This document shows, piece by piece, positions 27,736 through 42,192 of a DNA stretch of 64,000 nt (position 1 is the first letter of the stretch; each line of letters begins with the position of its first letter). The notes beneath the pieces were generated by a model. That model worked only from the letters and a program-made list of their open reading frames with translations. It ran no database searches and had not been told where the DNA came from. Origin of the DNA: Synechococcus sp. HK05 (lineage in GTDB: Bacteria; Cyanobacteriota; Cyanobacteriia; PCC-6307; Cyanobiaceae); the NCBI RefSeq assembly GCF_019104765.1, contig NZ_JAHRXJ010000011.1:248001-312000 (forward strand). Direction: 5' to 3'. A program made the position numbers and the translations under genes.

Positions 27736-28862
27736 TGGCGGATCTGCACCGGCATCACCAGATAGGTGAACGCTGAATCATCCTGGGGTGCCAGCACCAC
27801 CGGCGTGGTGGGGGCGTTGCAGCGCAGTTCCACCCGCTCAGCGCTCATCGCTTTGAGGCCCTCGAGCACGTAGCGCACGTTGAAGGCAATCTGAATGGCA
27901 TCGCCGTTCACCTCAGCGGCGATCGCTTCGGAGCCACTACCCACATCCTGAGCATCGGCACTGATGGCCAACTGGCCTGCCGCCGGATCACTGCTGATCT
28001 TCACCACGTTGTTGTGCTGATCGGCGAGCACCGCCACACGCTCCAGCGCGCCAAGCAAGCCCTTGCGATCGAGCTTGAGGCTGCGGGCAAAGCTCTCAGG
28101 GATGAGCTGGCGGTAGTTGGGGTAGGTGCCATCGAGGCTGCGGCTGGTGAGCACCTGATCGGCCCACTGGAACACCACCTGGCCGCGATCGCAAAACAGG
28201 CTCACCGGATCGCTGCCACCGCGGCTGGAGAGCAAGCGCTCGAGCTCCCGCAGCGAACGGGCCGGCACCGTGACATCGAGATCCGCCTCGCCCTCGGCGC
28301 TGTTTTGCAACCGCAGCACCGCCAGGCGGTGGCCATCGGTGGCCGCACATTCCAGCCCTTCCGCATCCAGGCCCAGGTGCACCCCGGTGAGCAGCTGCTT
28401 GGCTTCATCGCTGCTGCTGGCAAACAGCGTGGCCCGCAGGCCTTTGACCAACACCTCGGGGTCCAGCTTGATCGGGGTGGCGGCTTGAGCGAGCGGCAGC
28501 TCAGGGAAGTCTTCCGCGGGCATGCCACGCATCTGGTAGCTGCCGGAGGCGCTGGTGAGCTCCACCTGTTCACCCCCTTCCTCACAGCTGAGGCTGATCG
28601 GGCTATCGGAAGGCATGCGGGCCACGATCTCGCCGAACAAGCGCGCCGGCAGGGTGATCGCACCGCTGCTGTGCACCGAGGCGCTGAGGCTGGTTTGGAT
28701 GCCGAGGCTCAGATCGAAACCGGTGAGGCTGAGCCGCCCTGTGCCGGCATCAGCCGTGAGCAACACGTTGGCCAGCACCGGGTGGGTGGGCCGCCCTGCC
28801 ACGGCACGGCTCACCAGCTGAAGGCTGGCGTTGAGTTCGGCCTGGGAGCAGACCAGCTTCAT
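27732..28862 (-). CDS. dnaN: DNA polymerase III beta subunit (sliding clamp)
   Basis: DnaN forms the ring that tethers DNA polymerase to DNA. The 376-residue protein begins MKLVCSQAELNASLQLVSRAV. It shows the three-fold clamp pattern: PTHPVLANVLLTAD, LPARLFGEIVARMPSD and GVHLGLDAEGLECAATDGHRLAVL, ending FTYLVMPVQIRQ, which matches the usual clamp C-terminus. The start at 28862 is chosen because the frame upstream to 28895 is not conserved. In this lineage dnaN is the first gene beside the replication origin, and the candidate origin lies immediately upstream. Confidence 0.96.
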   Translation of the reverse strand: MKLVCSQAELNASLQLVSRAVAGRPTHPVLANVLLTADAGTGRLSLTGFDLSLGIQTSLSASVHSSGAITLPARLFGEIVARMPSDSPISLSCEEGGEQVELTSASGSYQMRGMPAEDFPELPLAQAATPIKLDPEVLVKGLRATLFASSSDEAKQLLTGVHLGLDAEGLECAATDGHRLAVLRLQNSAEGEADLDVTVPARSLRELERLLSSRGGSDPVSLFCDRGQVVFQWADQVLTSRSLDGTYPNYRQLIPESFARSLKLDRKGLLGALERVAVLADQHNNVVKISSDPAAGQLAISADAQDVGSGSEAIAAEVNGDAIQIAFNVRYVLEGLKAMSAERVELRCNAPTTPVVLAPQDDSAFTYLVMPVQIRQ

Positions 28863-29268
28863 GGCAGGGGCTAAGCGGCCCCCACGCTTCCACAACGCGG
28901 TGGGAAGTGCAACGGGCCTGGCGAGCGGTTTCCCCGCTTCTCCCCAACCCGGGGTCTAACGGATCAAAAGTTTTTAAAACCAAAACCCAATCCCGTAGCC
29001 GTAGGGCGTGGGGAAACTCAGGACAACCCACCAAAGCCACTGCACCAGAGGAGATCTCATTTCCCCAGCCCTGGTGAACGAGCTGGCGAGCCATCACCAA
29101 CTTTGGTGTTTTCCTCTGTTTCCCGGGATTGCGGAAAACGAACTTGATTGAGCGGCGATCGTTGGGTTGGGTTTTCCAGGGAGCGCTGGGCCTGTTTTCC
29201 CCAGGTTGTGGGCAGACGCTTTGCTGGGTGGATCGGGCTTGGTTGGTGCTCAAATGCCCGCAACAGGC
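28863..29268. other. candidate chromosomal replication origin (oriC) between dnaN and thrC
   Basis: This is the largest gene-free stretch in the window, and it lies upstream of dnaN. It holds many sites close to the cyanobacterial DnaA box TTTTCCACA: TTTTCCGCA (minus, 29138-29130), TTTTCCCCA (29195-29203), ATTTCCCCA (29059-29067), GTTTCCCCA (minus, 29017-29009), GCTTCCACA (28886-28894), TTCTCCCCA (28938-28946) and TTTTCCAGG (29172-29180). A short A+T-rich tract at about 28964-28987 could be the unwinding element. No exact consensus box is present. No coding frame or RNA gene is supported here. Confidence 0.6.
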
Positions 29269-29297
29269 ACAAAAAAACCGCCGGGGGTACCGGCGGC
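29269..29297 (-). terminator. intrinsic terminator of thrC
   Basis: On the minus strand CCGCCGG and CCGGCGG form seven perfect G/C pairs around a five-base loop, followed by seven Ts. It begins about 20 bases past the thrC stop. It would shield the candidate origin from transcription entering from thrC. Confidence 0.9.
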
Positions 29298-29318
29298 TCT
29301 GTCCGTCTGGAGGCAGGC

Positions 29319-30377
29319 TCAGAAGCCCATCACGCGCGCCACGGTGGCGGTATCGGGCTCCAGGCCCGTGTGGAACTTGGAATCGTTGTGCTCGATCGCC
29401 GTGGTGGGGTCTTTGAGACCGTTGCCCGTGAGCACACACACCACCGTGGCTCCAGCCGGCACCTCCTCGCGGCGCTTGATCAGGCCGGCCACCGAGGCGG
29501 CGCTGGCGGGTTCGCAGAACACGCCCTCACCACTGCCCAACAGCTTGTAGGCCTCGATGATCTCGGCGTCGGTGACGGCCATGAAATCGCCGTTGCTCTC
29601 CGCCCGGGCCTTGAGGGCCCGCTCTTTGTTCACCGGGTTGCCGATGCGGATGGCCGTGGCGATCGTGTCGGGCTGCTCCACCGTGTGGCCGAGCACGAGC
29701 GGCGCCGAACCGGCGGCTTGGAAGCCCATCATCCGCGGCAGGCGACGGCTGTGGCCTGCTGCCTTGTATTCGTTGAAGCCCATCCAGTAGGCGCTGATGT
29801 TGCCGGCGTTGCCCACGGGGATGCAGAGCCAGTCGGGCGCTTCACCCAGGGCATCCACCACCTCGAAGGCGGCGGTTTTCTGTCCCTGCAGGCGGTAGGG
29901 GTTCACCGAGTTCACCAGGGTGATCGGGTATTGGTTCGCCACTTCCTGCACGATCGCCAGGGCGCGGTCGAAGTTGCCTTTCACCGCCAGTACCTCAGCG
30001 CCGTAGAGCAGGGCCTGCGCCAGCTTGCCCTGGGCCACGTAGCCATCGGGGATCAGCACGAAGGCACGCATCCCGCCGCGGCGGGCATAGGCGGCGGCGG
30101 CGGCCGAGGTGTTGCCGGTGCTGGCGCAGATCACCGCCTCCGAACCGGCTTCCTTGGCCTTGGAGATGGCCATGGTCATCCCCCGGTCTTTGAAGGAGCC
30201 GGTGGGGTTGAGGCCGTCGTATTTGAGAAACACCTTCACGCCCTTGCCGATGCGCTCGGCGATCACCGGGGCTGGAATCAGCGGCGTGGCACCCTCGCGC
30301 AGGGTGATCACCGGCGTCTTGTCGCTGACCGGCAGCCACTTGCGGTAGCCCTCGATCAGGCCGGGCCAGTCCTGCAT
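29319..30377 (-). CDS. thrC: threonine synthase
   Basis: This PLP enzyme converts O-phosphohomoserine to threonine. The PLP lysine lies in [18 protein letters not shown], and the phosphate-binding [18 protein letters not shown] follows. [11 protein letters not shown] near the N-terminus is also conserved. I place the start at ATG 30377 ([17 protein letters not shown], 352 residues). The frame continues to 30428 but the extra 17 residues are basic and not conserved. The gene ends in a strong hairpin at 29269-29297. Its position beside the dnaN region is usual for picocyanobacteria. Confidence 0.95.
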   Translation of the reverse strand: MQDWPGLIEGYRKWLPVSDKTPVITLREGATPLIPAPVIAERIGKGVKVFLKYDGLNPTGSFKDRGMTMAISKAKEAGSEAVICASTGNTSAAAAAYARRGGMRAFVLIPDGYVAQGKLAQALLYGAEVLAVKGNFDRALAIVQEVANQYPITLVNSVNPYRLQGQKTAAFEVVDALGEAPDWLCIPVGNAGNISAYWMGFNEYKAAGHSRRLPRMMGFQAAGSAPLVLGHTVEQPDTIATAIRIGNPVNKERALKARAESNGDFMAVTDAEIIEAYKLLGSGEGVFCEPASAASVAGLIKRREEVPAGATVVCVLTGNGLKDPTTAIEHNDSKFHTGLEPDTATVARVMGF

Positions 30378-30456
30378 GGCCGGGCGGGTGCGTCCCAGGC
30401 GCCGGCGAAGGGAGGACAACAGGGCCACGGGCAGCAGGGACGGTCTGGAGCCGAAT

Positions 30457-31062
30457 CTACGGGGCGGGTTTCTGGGGGGCGCTGCTACCGCCGCTGGCCG
30501 CGCTGTTGCCGCGCAGGCCGTCGAGGGGCGATTCCATGAAGAACTGGATCAGCTCACTCACCGATTTCGCTTTCTGCAGCACCGCCAGCAAGGCCGGGAT
30601 GCTCACTTCCATTTCATCCACCGGGTAGGCCTTGAGGAAGCTGATGGCGCTGAGCTTGCCGCCTGTGGCCACCAAGGCATTGATCACCCCCGCGCGCAGG
30701 GCAGGGATGCCCGCCCGCTTGGCATAGAGCGGATAGATGATCTGGGCGATCCGGGCCAGCAGGGCCTCGCCCAGGCGCGTGCTGAGCAGCCGGCTGGTGA
30801 GCAGCAAAGGAATCGACAGCTCTGCTTTGAGCAGCTTGCTCACCTCTTCGGGCTTCTGCTTGGCAATCAGAAGCACGTCGGCGATCAGCCCCCGGGCCTG
30901 GCCGGTGTCCGCCAGGTACTCGAGATCTGTCACGGCGATCGAGCGCCGGAAGGCCCCGGTCACAAACACCACGTTTTCGGCGGCGATGGCGGCGGGGCTG
31001 CTGCCGATCAAGCCCAGGCTCAGCACAGCAGCGGTGAGGCGCTGACGCTTGCTGATGGGCAT
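30457..31062 (-). CDS. secreted DUF1400 (alpha/beta hydrolase-associated) protein
   Basis: The 201-residue protein starts with a signal peptide ([20 protein letters not shown], cut after AIAA near residue 28). It continues with [26 protein letters not shown], which resembles the DUF1400 domain found at the N-terminus of cyanobacterial alpha/beta hydrolases. Here that domain stands alone; no catalytic hydrolase domain follows. It is helical and probably periplasmic. It lies between the ABC1 kinase and thrC on the same strand, 27 bases downstream of the kinase gene. The function is unknown. Confidence 0.7.
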   Translation of the reverse strand: MPISKRQRLTAAVLSLGLIGSSPAAIAAENVVFVTGAFRRSIAVTDLEYLADTGQARGLIADVLLIAKQKPEEVSKLLKAELSIPLLLTSRLLSTRLGEALLARIAQIIYPLYAKRAGIPALRAGVINALVATGGKLSAISFLKAYPVDEMEVSIPALLAVLQKAKSVSELIQFFMESPLDGLRGNSAASGGSSAPQKPAP

Positions 31063-31089
31063 GGCAGAACGCGCTGGGTTCGCCAGACC

Positions 31090-33195
31090 CTAGGCCGGCT
31101 TCCGCTGCAGATCAGCTCCCACCAACACATCGCGCACCAGGTGCACCACACCCCGCTCCGCCAGGCCGCGGGCCAGGTCGGCGCCCATGCGGCGCAGCTC
31201 TGTTTCCTGGAGCAAACGTGGCACCCGCTTGAGCAGCAATTGGGGATCAAAGCCCGGCAGCTGGCGCAGGATCGCCACCAGCCGTTGGATCGGCTCGAGC
31301 GAGAGCAATTCGGCGTCGTTGGCGCTCATCGGCAGGGCATCGCGTAGGCCGGGTGGCCGCAGCAGGCGCGGCAGCCGTTGGGTGATGCGCAGGGTGGTTT
31401 GCCAGCCCAGGGCATCCATTTGATTCACTGCTGCTTCCACCAGCTGCCCGCGCAGCATCCCGGCGTTAGGGGAGAAAAGGAAATCGAGCACCTGATCCAG
31501 TAGGCCCTCGAGATCGAGCTGGCTGCCGCTCGCGGCGCTGCTGATCAGGTTGTCGAGCCGCTGCCAGCGGAAGATCTCGCCGTCGAACAACATTTCTTTG
31601 AGGCTGTTCCGCAGCTGCGGGTCGGGGTCTTCCATCAACCGGCGCGCGAAATAGGGATAGGCGGCGCCGAGGATCTTGAAGTCGGGATCCACGCTCAGAG
31701 CGATGCCTTCGAGCGTCACCAGCGAGCGGATGATCAGGGCGTAGTAGGGCGGCACCTGGAAGGGGAAGCGGTACATCACGCCGCTGAGGTCGTCGGTGAC
31801 GGCCTTGAAATCCATGCGGCTCACCCCCATCTCCAGGGCCTGGCCGAACACGCTTTCGAAGGCCGGCACGATCGGTGAGAGGTCCACGTCTTCCGCCAGG
31901 AAGCCGAGGCTCACAAAGTCTTTGGAGAGCTTGCCGAAGTTGCGGTTCACCAGGTGCACCACCGCCTGAATCAGACCGGTGCGGCTCTCGCGGCTCACCG
32001 TGCTCATCATCCCGAAATCGAGATAGGCCAGGCGGCCATCGGGCAGGGCCAGCAGGTTGCCGGGGTGGGGATCGGCATGGAAGAAGCCGTGCTCGAGCAG
32101 CTGTTGCAGCGAGCAGTTCACCCCCACGGTCACCATGTCGTCGGGGTCGATGCCGAGCTGGCGCACCGCCTCGAGGTTGGTGAGCTTCACGCCATCGATC
32201 CACTCCATCGTGAGCACGCGCCGGGCGGTGGCGTGGCGGTGGATGCGGGGAACGGCGATGCGGGGGTTGTGGGCGTGCAGTTCGGCGAAACGCTCGGCGT
32301 TGGAGGCCTCATTGCAGTAATCCATCTCCTCGAACACCCGCTTGCCCAGCTCATCGATCAGGGCCACCAGATCGGAGCGGATCAGGCCGATGTTGCGGTT
32401 GAGCCAGGCGGCGATGTTGCGCACGATGTAGAGATCGAGCGTGATCTGCTCGCGCAGGCCCGGCCGCTGCACCTTCACTGCCACCTTCTCGCCGTTGAGC
32501 AGTACGCCGCGATGCACCTGGCCCAGGGAGGCGGCGGAGATCGGTTCGCGTTCCAGCTCGGCGTAGATCGCGTGGATCGGGCCGCCGAGGTCTTCTTCGA
32601 TGCAGGCCATGGCCAGGGCCGAATCGAAGCCAGGGAGTTGGTCCTGCAGGCCAGCCAGCTCTTCCAGGAGCAGGGGGGGCACGATGTCGGGCCGGGTGGA
32701 AAGGGCTTGGCCGGCCTTGATGAAGGCCGGGCCGAGGGAGGCCACCAGATCGGCCGCTTCTTTGGCGCGGGCGCGGGCGTGGTCGGGGTTGGCGAGGCGG
32801 CGGGTGAGCCAGTCGATCCCCACGCTCAGCAAATAGAGGCCGATGGGCACCAGCGTTTGCCAGAGGCGCCGGATCAGGCGTTGGGGCGCGCCGGCATAGA
32901 TGCGGCTGATGGCGGCCGGGTCGTATTCGAGCAGGCCCGACACCTCAATGAAATCGCTGAGGTCGGCGTTGGGAGCGACGGCTGGGCTGCTCGGTTGCTT
33001 GCTGTCGTGTGTCCGGGATTCTGTACGGTCTGTACAGATTTCGAGATCTGCTTCCCGGGGTGATGGGTCGAGGGTTGGTGGCTCGGCTGCGGAGGCTTCG
33101 ATCTCAACCCCGGCTGCCTCGCTGCCCAGCACCGTGCGGCGCATCGCGGCGCTGGCGGCTTCCAAGGGGGTGAGCGAAGGCGTTGGATTCGGCAT
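31090..33195 (-). CDS. ABC1/UbiB family atypical protein kinase
   Basis: This 701-residue member of the ABC1K/ADCK group is thought to support quinone or prenyl-lipid synthesis at membranes. It has the family KxGQ motif (PAFIKAGQALSTRPDIVP), the Ala-rich nucleotide loop SAASLGQVHRGVL, VAVKVQRPGLREQI, HADPHPGNLLALPDGRLAYLDF and two hydrophobic stretches near LVPIGLYLLSVGIDWL. Residues 1-80 form a low-complexity extension that is not part of the family core; it contains copy B of the dispersed repeat, translated as EICTDRTESRTHDS. The start at 33195 includes this extension and could be later. It is divergent from recN across 94 bases. Confidence 0.88.
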   Translation of the reverse strand: MPNPTPSLTPLEAASAAMRRTVLGSEAAGVEIEASAAEPPTLDPSPREADLEICTDRTESRTHDSKQPSSPAVAPNADLSDFIEVSGLLEYDPAAISRIYAGAPQRLIRRLWQTLVPIGLYLLSVGIDWLTRRLANPDHARARAKEAADLVASLGPAFIKAGQALSTRPDIVPPLLLEELAGLQDQLPGFDSALAMACIEEDLGGPIHAIYAELEREPISAASLGQVHRGVLLNGEKVAVKVQRPGLREQITLDLYIVRNIAAWLNRNIGLIRSDLVALIDELGKRVFEEMDYCNEASNAERFAELHAHNPRIAVPRIHRHATARRVLTMEWIDGVKLTNLEAVRQLGIDPDDMVTVGVNCSLQQLLEHGFFHADPHPGNLLALPDGRLAYLDFGMMSTVSRESRTGLIQAVVHLVNRNFGKLSKDFVSLGFLAEDVDLSPIVPAFESVFGQALEMGVSRMDFKAVTDDLSGVMYRFPFQVPPYYALIIRSLVTLEGIALSVDPDFKILGAAYPYFARRLMEDPDPQLRNSLKEMLFDGEIFRWQRLDNLISSAASGSQLDLEGLLDQVLDFLFSPNAGMLRGQLVEAAVNQMDALGWQTTLRITQRLPRLLRPPGLRDALPMSANDAELLSLEPIQRLVAILRQLPGFDPQLLLKRVPRLLQETELRRMGADLARGLAERGVVHLVRDVLVGADLQRKPA
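33009..33042. repeat. dispersed hairpin repeat, copy B (inside the ABC1 kinase N-terminal extension)
   Basis: GTGTCC, seven bases, then TCTGTAC-GGTCT-GTACAGA (33020-33038), a seven-pair hairpin with a five-base loop. Compared with copy C at 45.6 kb, 16 of 17 bases match over TGTCC(G/A)GGATTCTGTAC, although the two copies are read in different frames. It falls in a non-conserved linker of the kinase. Confidence 0.65.
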
Positions 33196-33289
33196 GCCGC
33201 GGGTTGGGGCCCCGGGTGCCCTTTGAGGGTTGTCCCTCTTCTAAACGAAAGACACAGCCGCTACGGTCGGGCCGACTACCCGGCTGCCT

Positions 33290-34963
33290 GTGCTCACCGG
33301 TCTGCGCCTGCAGAACATCGCGCTGATTGAGCAGTTGCAGCTCGAGTTCAGCGGTGGATTCACGGTGCTTACCGGTGAAACCGGTGCCGGTAAATCCATC
33401 CTCCTGGATGCTCTCGATGCGCTGCTCGGTGGCAGTGGCCCGCGGTTGTTGCGTCAGGGCAGTGATCGGGGCGTGATCGAGGCCAGCTTCAGCCTCACGC
33501 CGCCGCTGCAGAGCTGGTTGGAGCTGCAGGAGCTGGACGCTGAAGAGGGTGAAATCCTGCTCAGCCGCGAATGGCGCTTGAGCGACGATCGCCTCAGCAG
33601 TCGCCACCGGCTGAATGGGGTGGCGGTGAACCGCGCTCAGATTCAGGAGTTGCGGCCGCTGCTGCTGGACCTCACCGTGCAAGGCCAAACCCAGCAGCTG
33701 GCCCGCCCTGGCCAGCAGCGGCGCTGGCTGGATCGCTACGCCGGCGAGGCGCTGCAGGTGTTGCTCAGCCCGGTGGCGGAGGCCTACCGCCGTTGGCGCT
33801 CTGCCGCCCAGCAACTGGAACAGGCCCGCAGCAACTGGGAGCAGCTGCAGCAGGAGCGCGAGCGCCAGGAGCAGTTGCTGGTGGATCTCGAGGCGGCCCA
33901 ACTCCACGATCCCGCTGAGCGCGAGCAGCTCCAGGCTGAAGAAAACCGTCTCGCCCATGGCGTGCGCCTGCAGGAAGGGGTGATGACGCTCTTGGGTCGC
34001 CTGGTGGATGGCGCCGACGATGCCCCTTCGGCTCTTGACCATCTCGCCGCTTGCGAGGGGGAGCTGGCGGTTATGCAGCAGCTGGATCCTTCGATGGCTG
34101 AGTTGGCGGGCCGTGCCAATGAAGCCTTGGCGCAGCTCCAGGATCTAGCCCGCGATCTGGATCGTTATGGCGCTTCCCTGGAGAGCGACCCCGACAGCCT
34201 CGGCCAGCTGCAGGAGCGCATCGCTCAGCTCAAAGCGTTGGAGCGGCGCCACGGCAAGACCTTGGCTGAATTGATGGATTGGCGCGATCAGTTGCGAGAG
34301 CAGCTGGCGCCAGGCGGCGCTGAGGCCAGCCTGGAGGCTCTGGAAGCAGCTGAGTTGGCCGCTCGCACACAGCGCGATCGTTGCAACAGGGAGCTCACTA
34401 CGGCGCGCCAGGCCGCGGCTGCTCGCCTGCAGGAGCAGCTGATGCAGGCGCTCCGCCCCATGGGTTTGGCCAATGTGCGCTTCAGCGTGGCGATCGAGCC
34501 GGCTGCTCCCGGTGAGGAGGGGGCCGATGCGGTGCAGTTCCTCTTTTCCGCCAACCCCGGCCAGCCCTTGGCGCCCCTGGCGGAGGTGGCCTCCGGCGGT
34601 GAGATGAGCCGCTTCCTGTTGGCCCTGAAAACCTGCCTGGCTGCGGCGGATCAACACGTCACCCTGCTGTTTGACGAGATCGACACCGGCGTGAGCGGCC
34701 GCGTCAGCGGCGCGATGGCCGACCTGCTGCAGCGTCTGGCCCAGCAGCGCCAGGTGTTCTGCGTCACCCACCAACCGCTCGTGGCCGCCGCGGCCGATCA
34801 CCACTTCCGCGTGGCCAAACAGGTGCGCGATGGCGTCACCCACACCCAGGTGTCCCACCTGCGGGACACTCAGGCACGCCAGGCCGAGCTGGCCGAACTG
34901 GCTGGTGGCGATTCCGGCGAAACCCGCAGCTATGCCGCGAGCCTGCTGAAGCGCGCTGGTTAG
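33290..34963 (+). CDS. recN: DNA repair protein RecN
   Basis: RecN is an SMC-like ATPase that acts early in double-strand break repair. The N-terminal ATPase half has LTGETGAGKSILLDALDALLG (Walker A near residue 35). A long coiled coil (about 170-370, rich in Gln, Glu and Leu) follows. The C-terminal half has VASGGEMSRFLLALK and LLFDEIDTGVSGRV, then FCVTHQPLVAAAADHHF. The 557-residue length is normal. The start is GTG 33290. It runs divergently from the ABC1 kinase and is followed by a Uma2 gene 87 bases later. Confidence 0.95.
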   Translation: MLTGLRLQNIALIEQLQLEFSGGFTVLTGETGAGKSILLDALDALLGGSGPRLLRQGSDRGVIEASFSLTPPLQSWLELQELDAEEGEILLSREWRLSDDRLSSRHRLNGVAVNRAQIQELRPLLLDLTVQGQTQQLARPGQQRRWLDRYAGEALQVLLSPVAEAYRRWRSAAQQLEQARSNWEQLQQERERQEQLLVDLEAAQLHDPAEREQLQAEENRLAHGVRLQEGVMTLLGRLVDGADDAPSALDHLAACEGELAVMQQLDPSMAELAGRANEALAQLQDLARDLDRYGASLESDPDSLGQLQERIAQLKALERRHGKTLAELMDWRDQLREQLAPGGAEASLEALEAAELAARTQRDRCNRELTTARQAAAARLQEQLMQALRPMGLANVRFSVAIEPAAPGEEGADAVQFLFSANPGQPLAPLAEVASGGEMSRFLLALKTCLAAADQHVTLLFDEIDTGVSGRVSGAMADLLQRLAQQRQVFCVTHQPLVAAAADHHFRVAKQVRDGVTHTQVSHLRDTQARQAELAELAGGDSGETRSYAASLLKRAG

Positions 34964-35050
34964 CGGTCAGGCCAAGGCTGTCTTGGAGCTGGTGTGCTCC
35001 AGTCGCTACTGAACAGCCGCCCTAGGCTGACGTTGGCGTTGGACCTGGCC

Positions 35051-35674
35051 ATGACGCTTGCAACCGTGCCTGCCAATGGTCTGGCTCCGCTCCTTCTGCC
35101 AGAGCGTCTACGCCTGACAGCTGAGCAATTCGAAGCCGTCTGCCACGCCAACCCCGATGCCGTGCTGGAGCTCGATGCCAGCGGCCAGTTGATTCAGATG
35201 ACACCCACCGCCGGCGAAACCGGCGTACGCAACGGCACCTTGCTGATCTTGTTAGGCATGGCCCTTCGCGAATCAGGGCTGCCGCTCAAGCTGTTCGACA
35301 GCTCCACAGGGTTTCGATTGCCCGACGGCTCGGTGCTGAGCCCGGATGCTTCGTTGCTGCGGCGGGAGCGCTGGGACGCGCTGACGGCCGAGGAGAGGCG
35401 CGGCTTTGCACCCCTCTGTCCGGATCTGGTGGTGGAGCTGGCCAGCCCCAGCGATGAAGGTCCTCGCGGCCTCACGGCCCTGCGCCGCAAGATGGCGGCC
35501 TATCAGGCCAACGGTGCTCAGCTCGGATGGTTGCTGATCCCTGAGCAGCGCGCTGTGGAGGTGTGGCTGGCCGGGGCTTCACAGCCCGAGCGGATCGCGC
35601 CGGCCACAACACTCGATGCCGGCCCTCACTTCACGGGGCTGCAGATCGATCTGGATGAGGTTTGGCAGGGCTAG
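35051..35674 (+). CDS. Uma2 family (DUF820) endonuclease-like protein
   Basis: This restriction-endonuclease-fold protein belongs to a family that is greatly expanded in cyanobacteria and has mostly unknown roles. It shows LTAEQFEAVCHANPD, a core PDASLLRRERWDAL, and CPDLVVELASPSD, which carries the usual D/E active-site residues, followed by LRRKMAAYQANGAQLGWLLIP (the family K/Y helix). With the ATG at 35051 the product has 207 residues. An alternative GTG-type start at 34994 adds 19 poorly conserved residues. It lies between recN and uvrA, both DNA repair genes, but is probably a mobile single-gene unit. Confidence 0.82.
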   Translation: MTLATVPANGLAPLLLPERLRLTAEQFEAVCHANPDAVLELDASGQLIQMTPTAGETGVRNGTLLILLGMALRESGLPLKLFDSSTGFRLPDGSVLSPDASLLRRERWDALTAEERRGFAPLCPDLVVELASPSDEGPRGLTALRRKMAAYQANGAQLGWLLIPEQRAVEVWLAGASQPERIAPATTLDAGPHFTGLQIDLDEVWQG

Positions 35675-35737
35675 CCCCAGAGCTGCACCGAGCAGCTGGT
35701 CAGCGCCCGTAGACTCCTCCATTCCCGAGCCGCCTGG

Positions 35738-38704
<2,967 letters not shown>

Positions 38705-38714
38705 CGGCAGGAGC

Positions 38715-41219
<2,505 letters not shown>

Positions 41220-41281
41220 CCGTGGCTTAGGCCGGGGGGCTGAAAGTGGCGCTCAGCCTACAGATCCTGGGCTGAGTCGGC

Positions 41282-42166
41282 TTATTCGCCGCCCAGGTCG
41301 TCGTTGCCGCCGGCATTGGCCTGGGCCCGCTCCACATCGGCTTTCAGGGCAGGGTCGGTGAACAGCTGTGCTGTGGCGCTGCGCAATTTCGGTCCCCAGA
41401 GCTGCTCCTTTTGCCAGCTGTCGAGCACGTAGTTGGGCTCTTCCGCCAGGGCCTTGGCAGCGAGCGCCAGGCTTTCCGTGTTGCCCGGCGTTTTGCTGTT
41501 CAGGGCTGCGGCCAGGGCCAGGGTGGGTTCGGCCGCGCGCTTGATCTCCAGCACCCGCCGCCAGCGCTTGATTGCTTCCGCGTCTTTGTTTTGTTCGTAG
41601 AGAACCAGGGCCTGGTTGTTGATCGCTTCCCAGAAATCAGCGCGCAGCTTCGAGGCCCGCTCGAAGGCCCCCAGCGCGTCACCGGGTTTGCCCATCAGGA
41701 TGAAGGCGTTGCCGAGATCGAAGTAGGCACCGGCGTTTTTGCCGTCGAGCTTCAGGCCTTCGCGGATCAGTTCAGCGGCTTCGGAGGGTCGGCTGTCTTT
41801 GAGGGCCAGGGAGCCCTGGGCAAACAGGATGCCGGCATTCTTCGGGTCGAGGTCTCGCGCTTTGGCCAGCGACACCGCGGCGGCCTTGTCTTGGTTGCTG
41901 CGCAGTTGCGCTTCCGCCAGCAGCACCCAGCCGCGGGGGTCATTTGGGATCAGTTGCACCGTGAGGGCCGCCAGCCGGGCCGCGTCCTCGGCCTGGCCGA
42001 TGCGCAGCAGCCGCGCCGCCGCCTGGGCGATGCCAAGGCCCGCTCCCTCAAGGTTTTGCTCGCTGGGCAGCACCACGTAGGGCACCAGCGCCTGCGCCGG
42101 TGCGGCGCTCAGGGCCGAAAGCATCAACGGTGCCGCCGCCAGAACCTTCAACCAGCGCGCAGCCAT
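41282..42166 (-). CDS. exported tetratricopeptide repeat protein
   Basis: The protein has 294 residues from the ATG at 42166. A signal peptide (LKVLAAAPLMLSALSAAPA, cut near residue 25) is followed by TPR motifs, for example DPRGWVLLAEAQLRSNQDKA, AGILFAQGSLALKDSRPSE and GAYFDLGNAFILMGKPGDA. TPR arrays mediate protein-protein contacts, often in membrane-complex assembly. In this lineage a TPR gene sits between gyrA/parC and queG, as here, and its exact partner is unknown. A longer frame to 42289 overlaps queG and was rejected because the signal peptide fixes the start. Confidence 0.85.
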   Translation of the reverse strand: MAARWLKVLAAAPLMLSALSAAPAQALVPYVVLPSEQNLEGAGLGIAQAAARLLRIGQAEDAARLAALTVQLIPNDPRGWVLLAEAQLRSNQDKAAAVSLAKARDLDPKNAGILFAQGSLALKDSRPSEAAELIREGLKLDGKNAGAYFDLGNAFILMGKPGDALGAFERASKLRADFWEAINNQALVLYEQNKDAEAIKRWRRVLEIKRAAEPTLALAAALNSKTPGNTESLALAAKALAEEPNYVLDSWQKEQLWGPKLRSATAQLFTDPALKADVERAQANAGGNDDLGGE

Positions 42167-42192
42167 CGATGCAGGGCGATCACCGTCGCAGG

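Noticed and set aside
29148-30539. 463-codon open frame on the + strand
   Set aside because: It is antisense to thrC, rich in His, Gly, Arg and Ala as expected from the reverse complement of a high-G+C gene, and shows no known motif.
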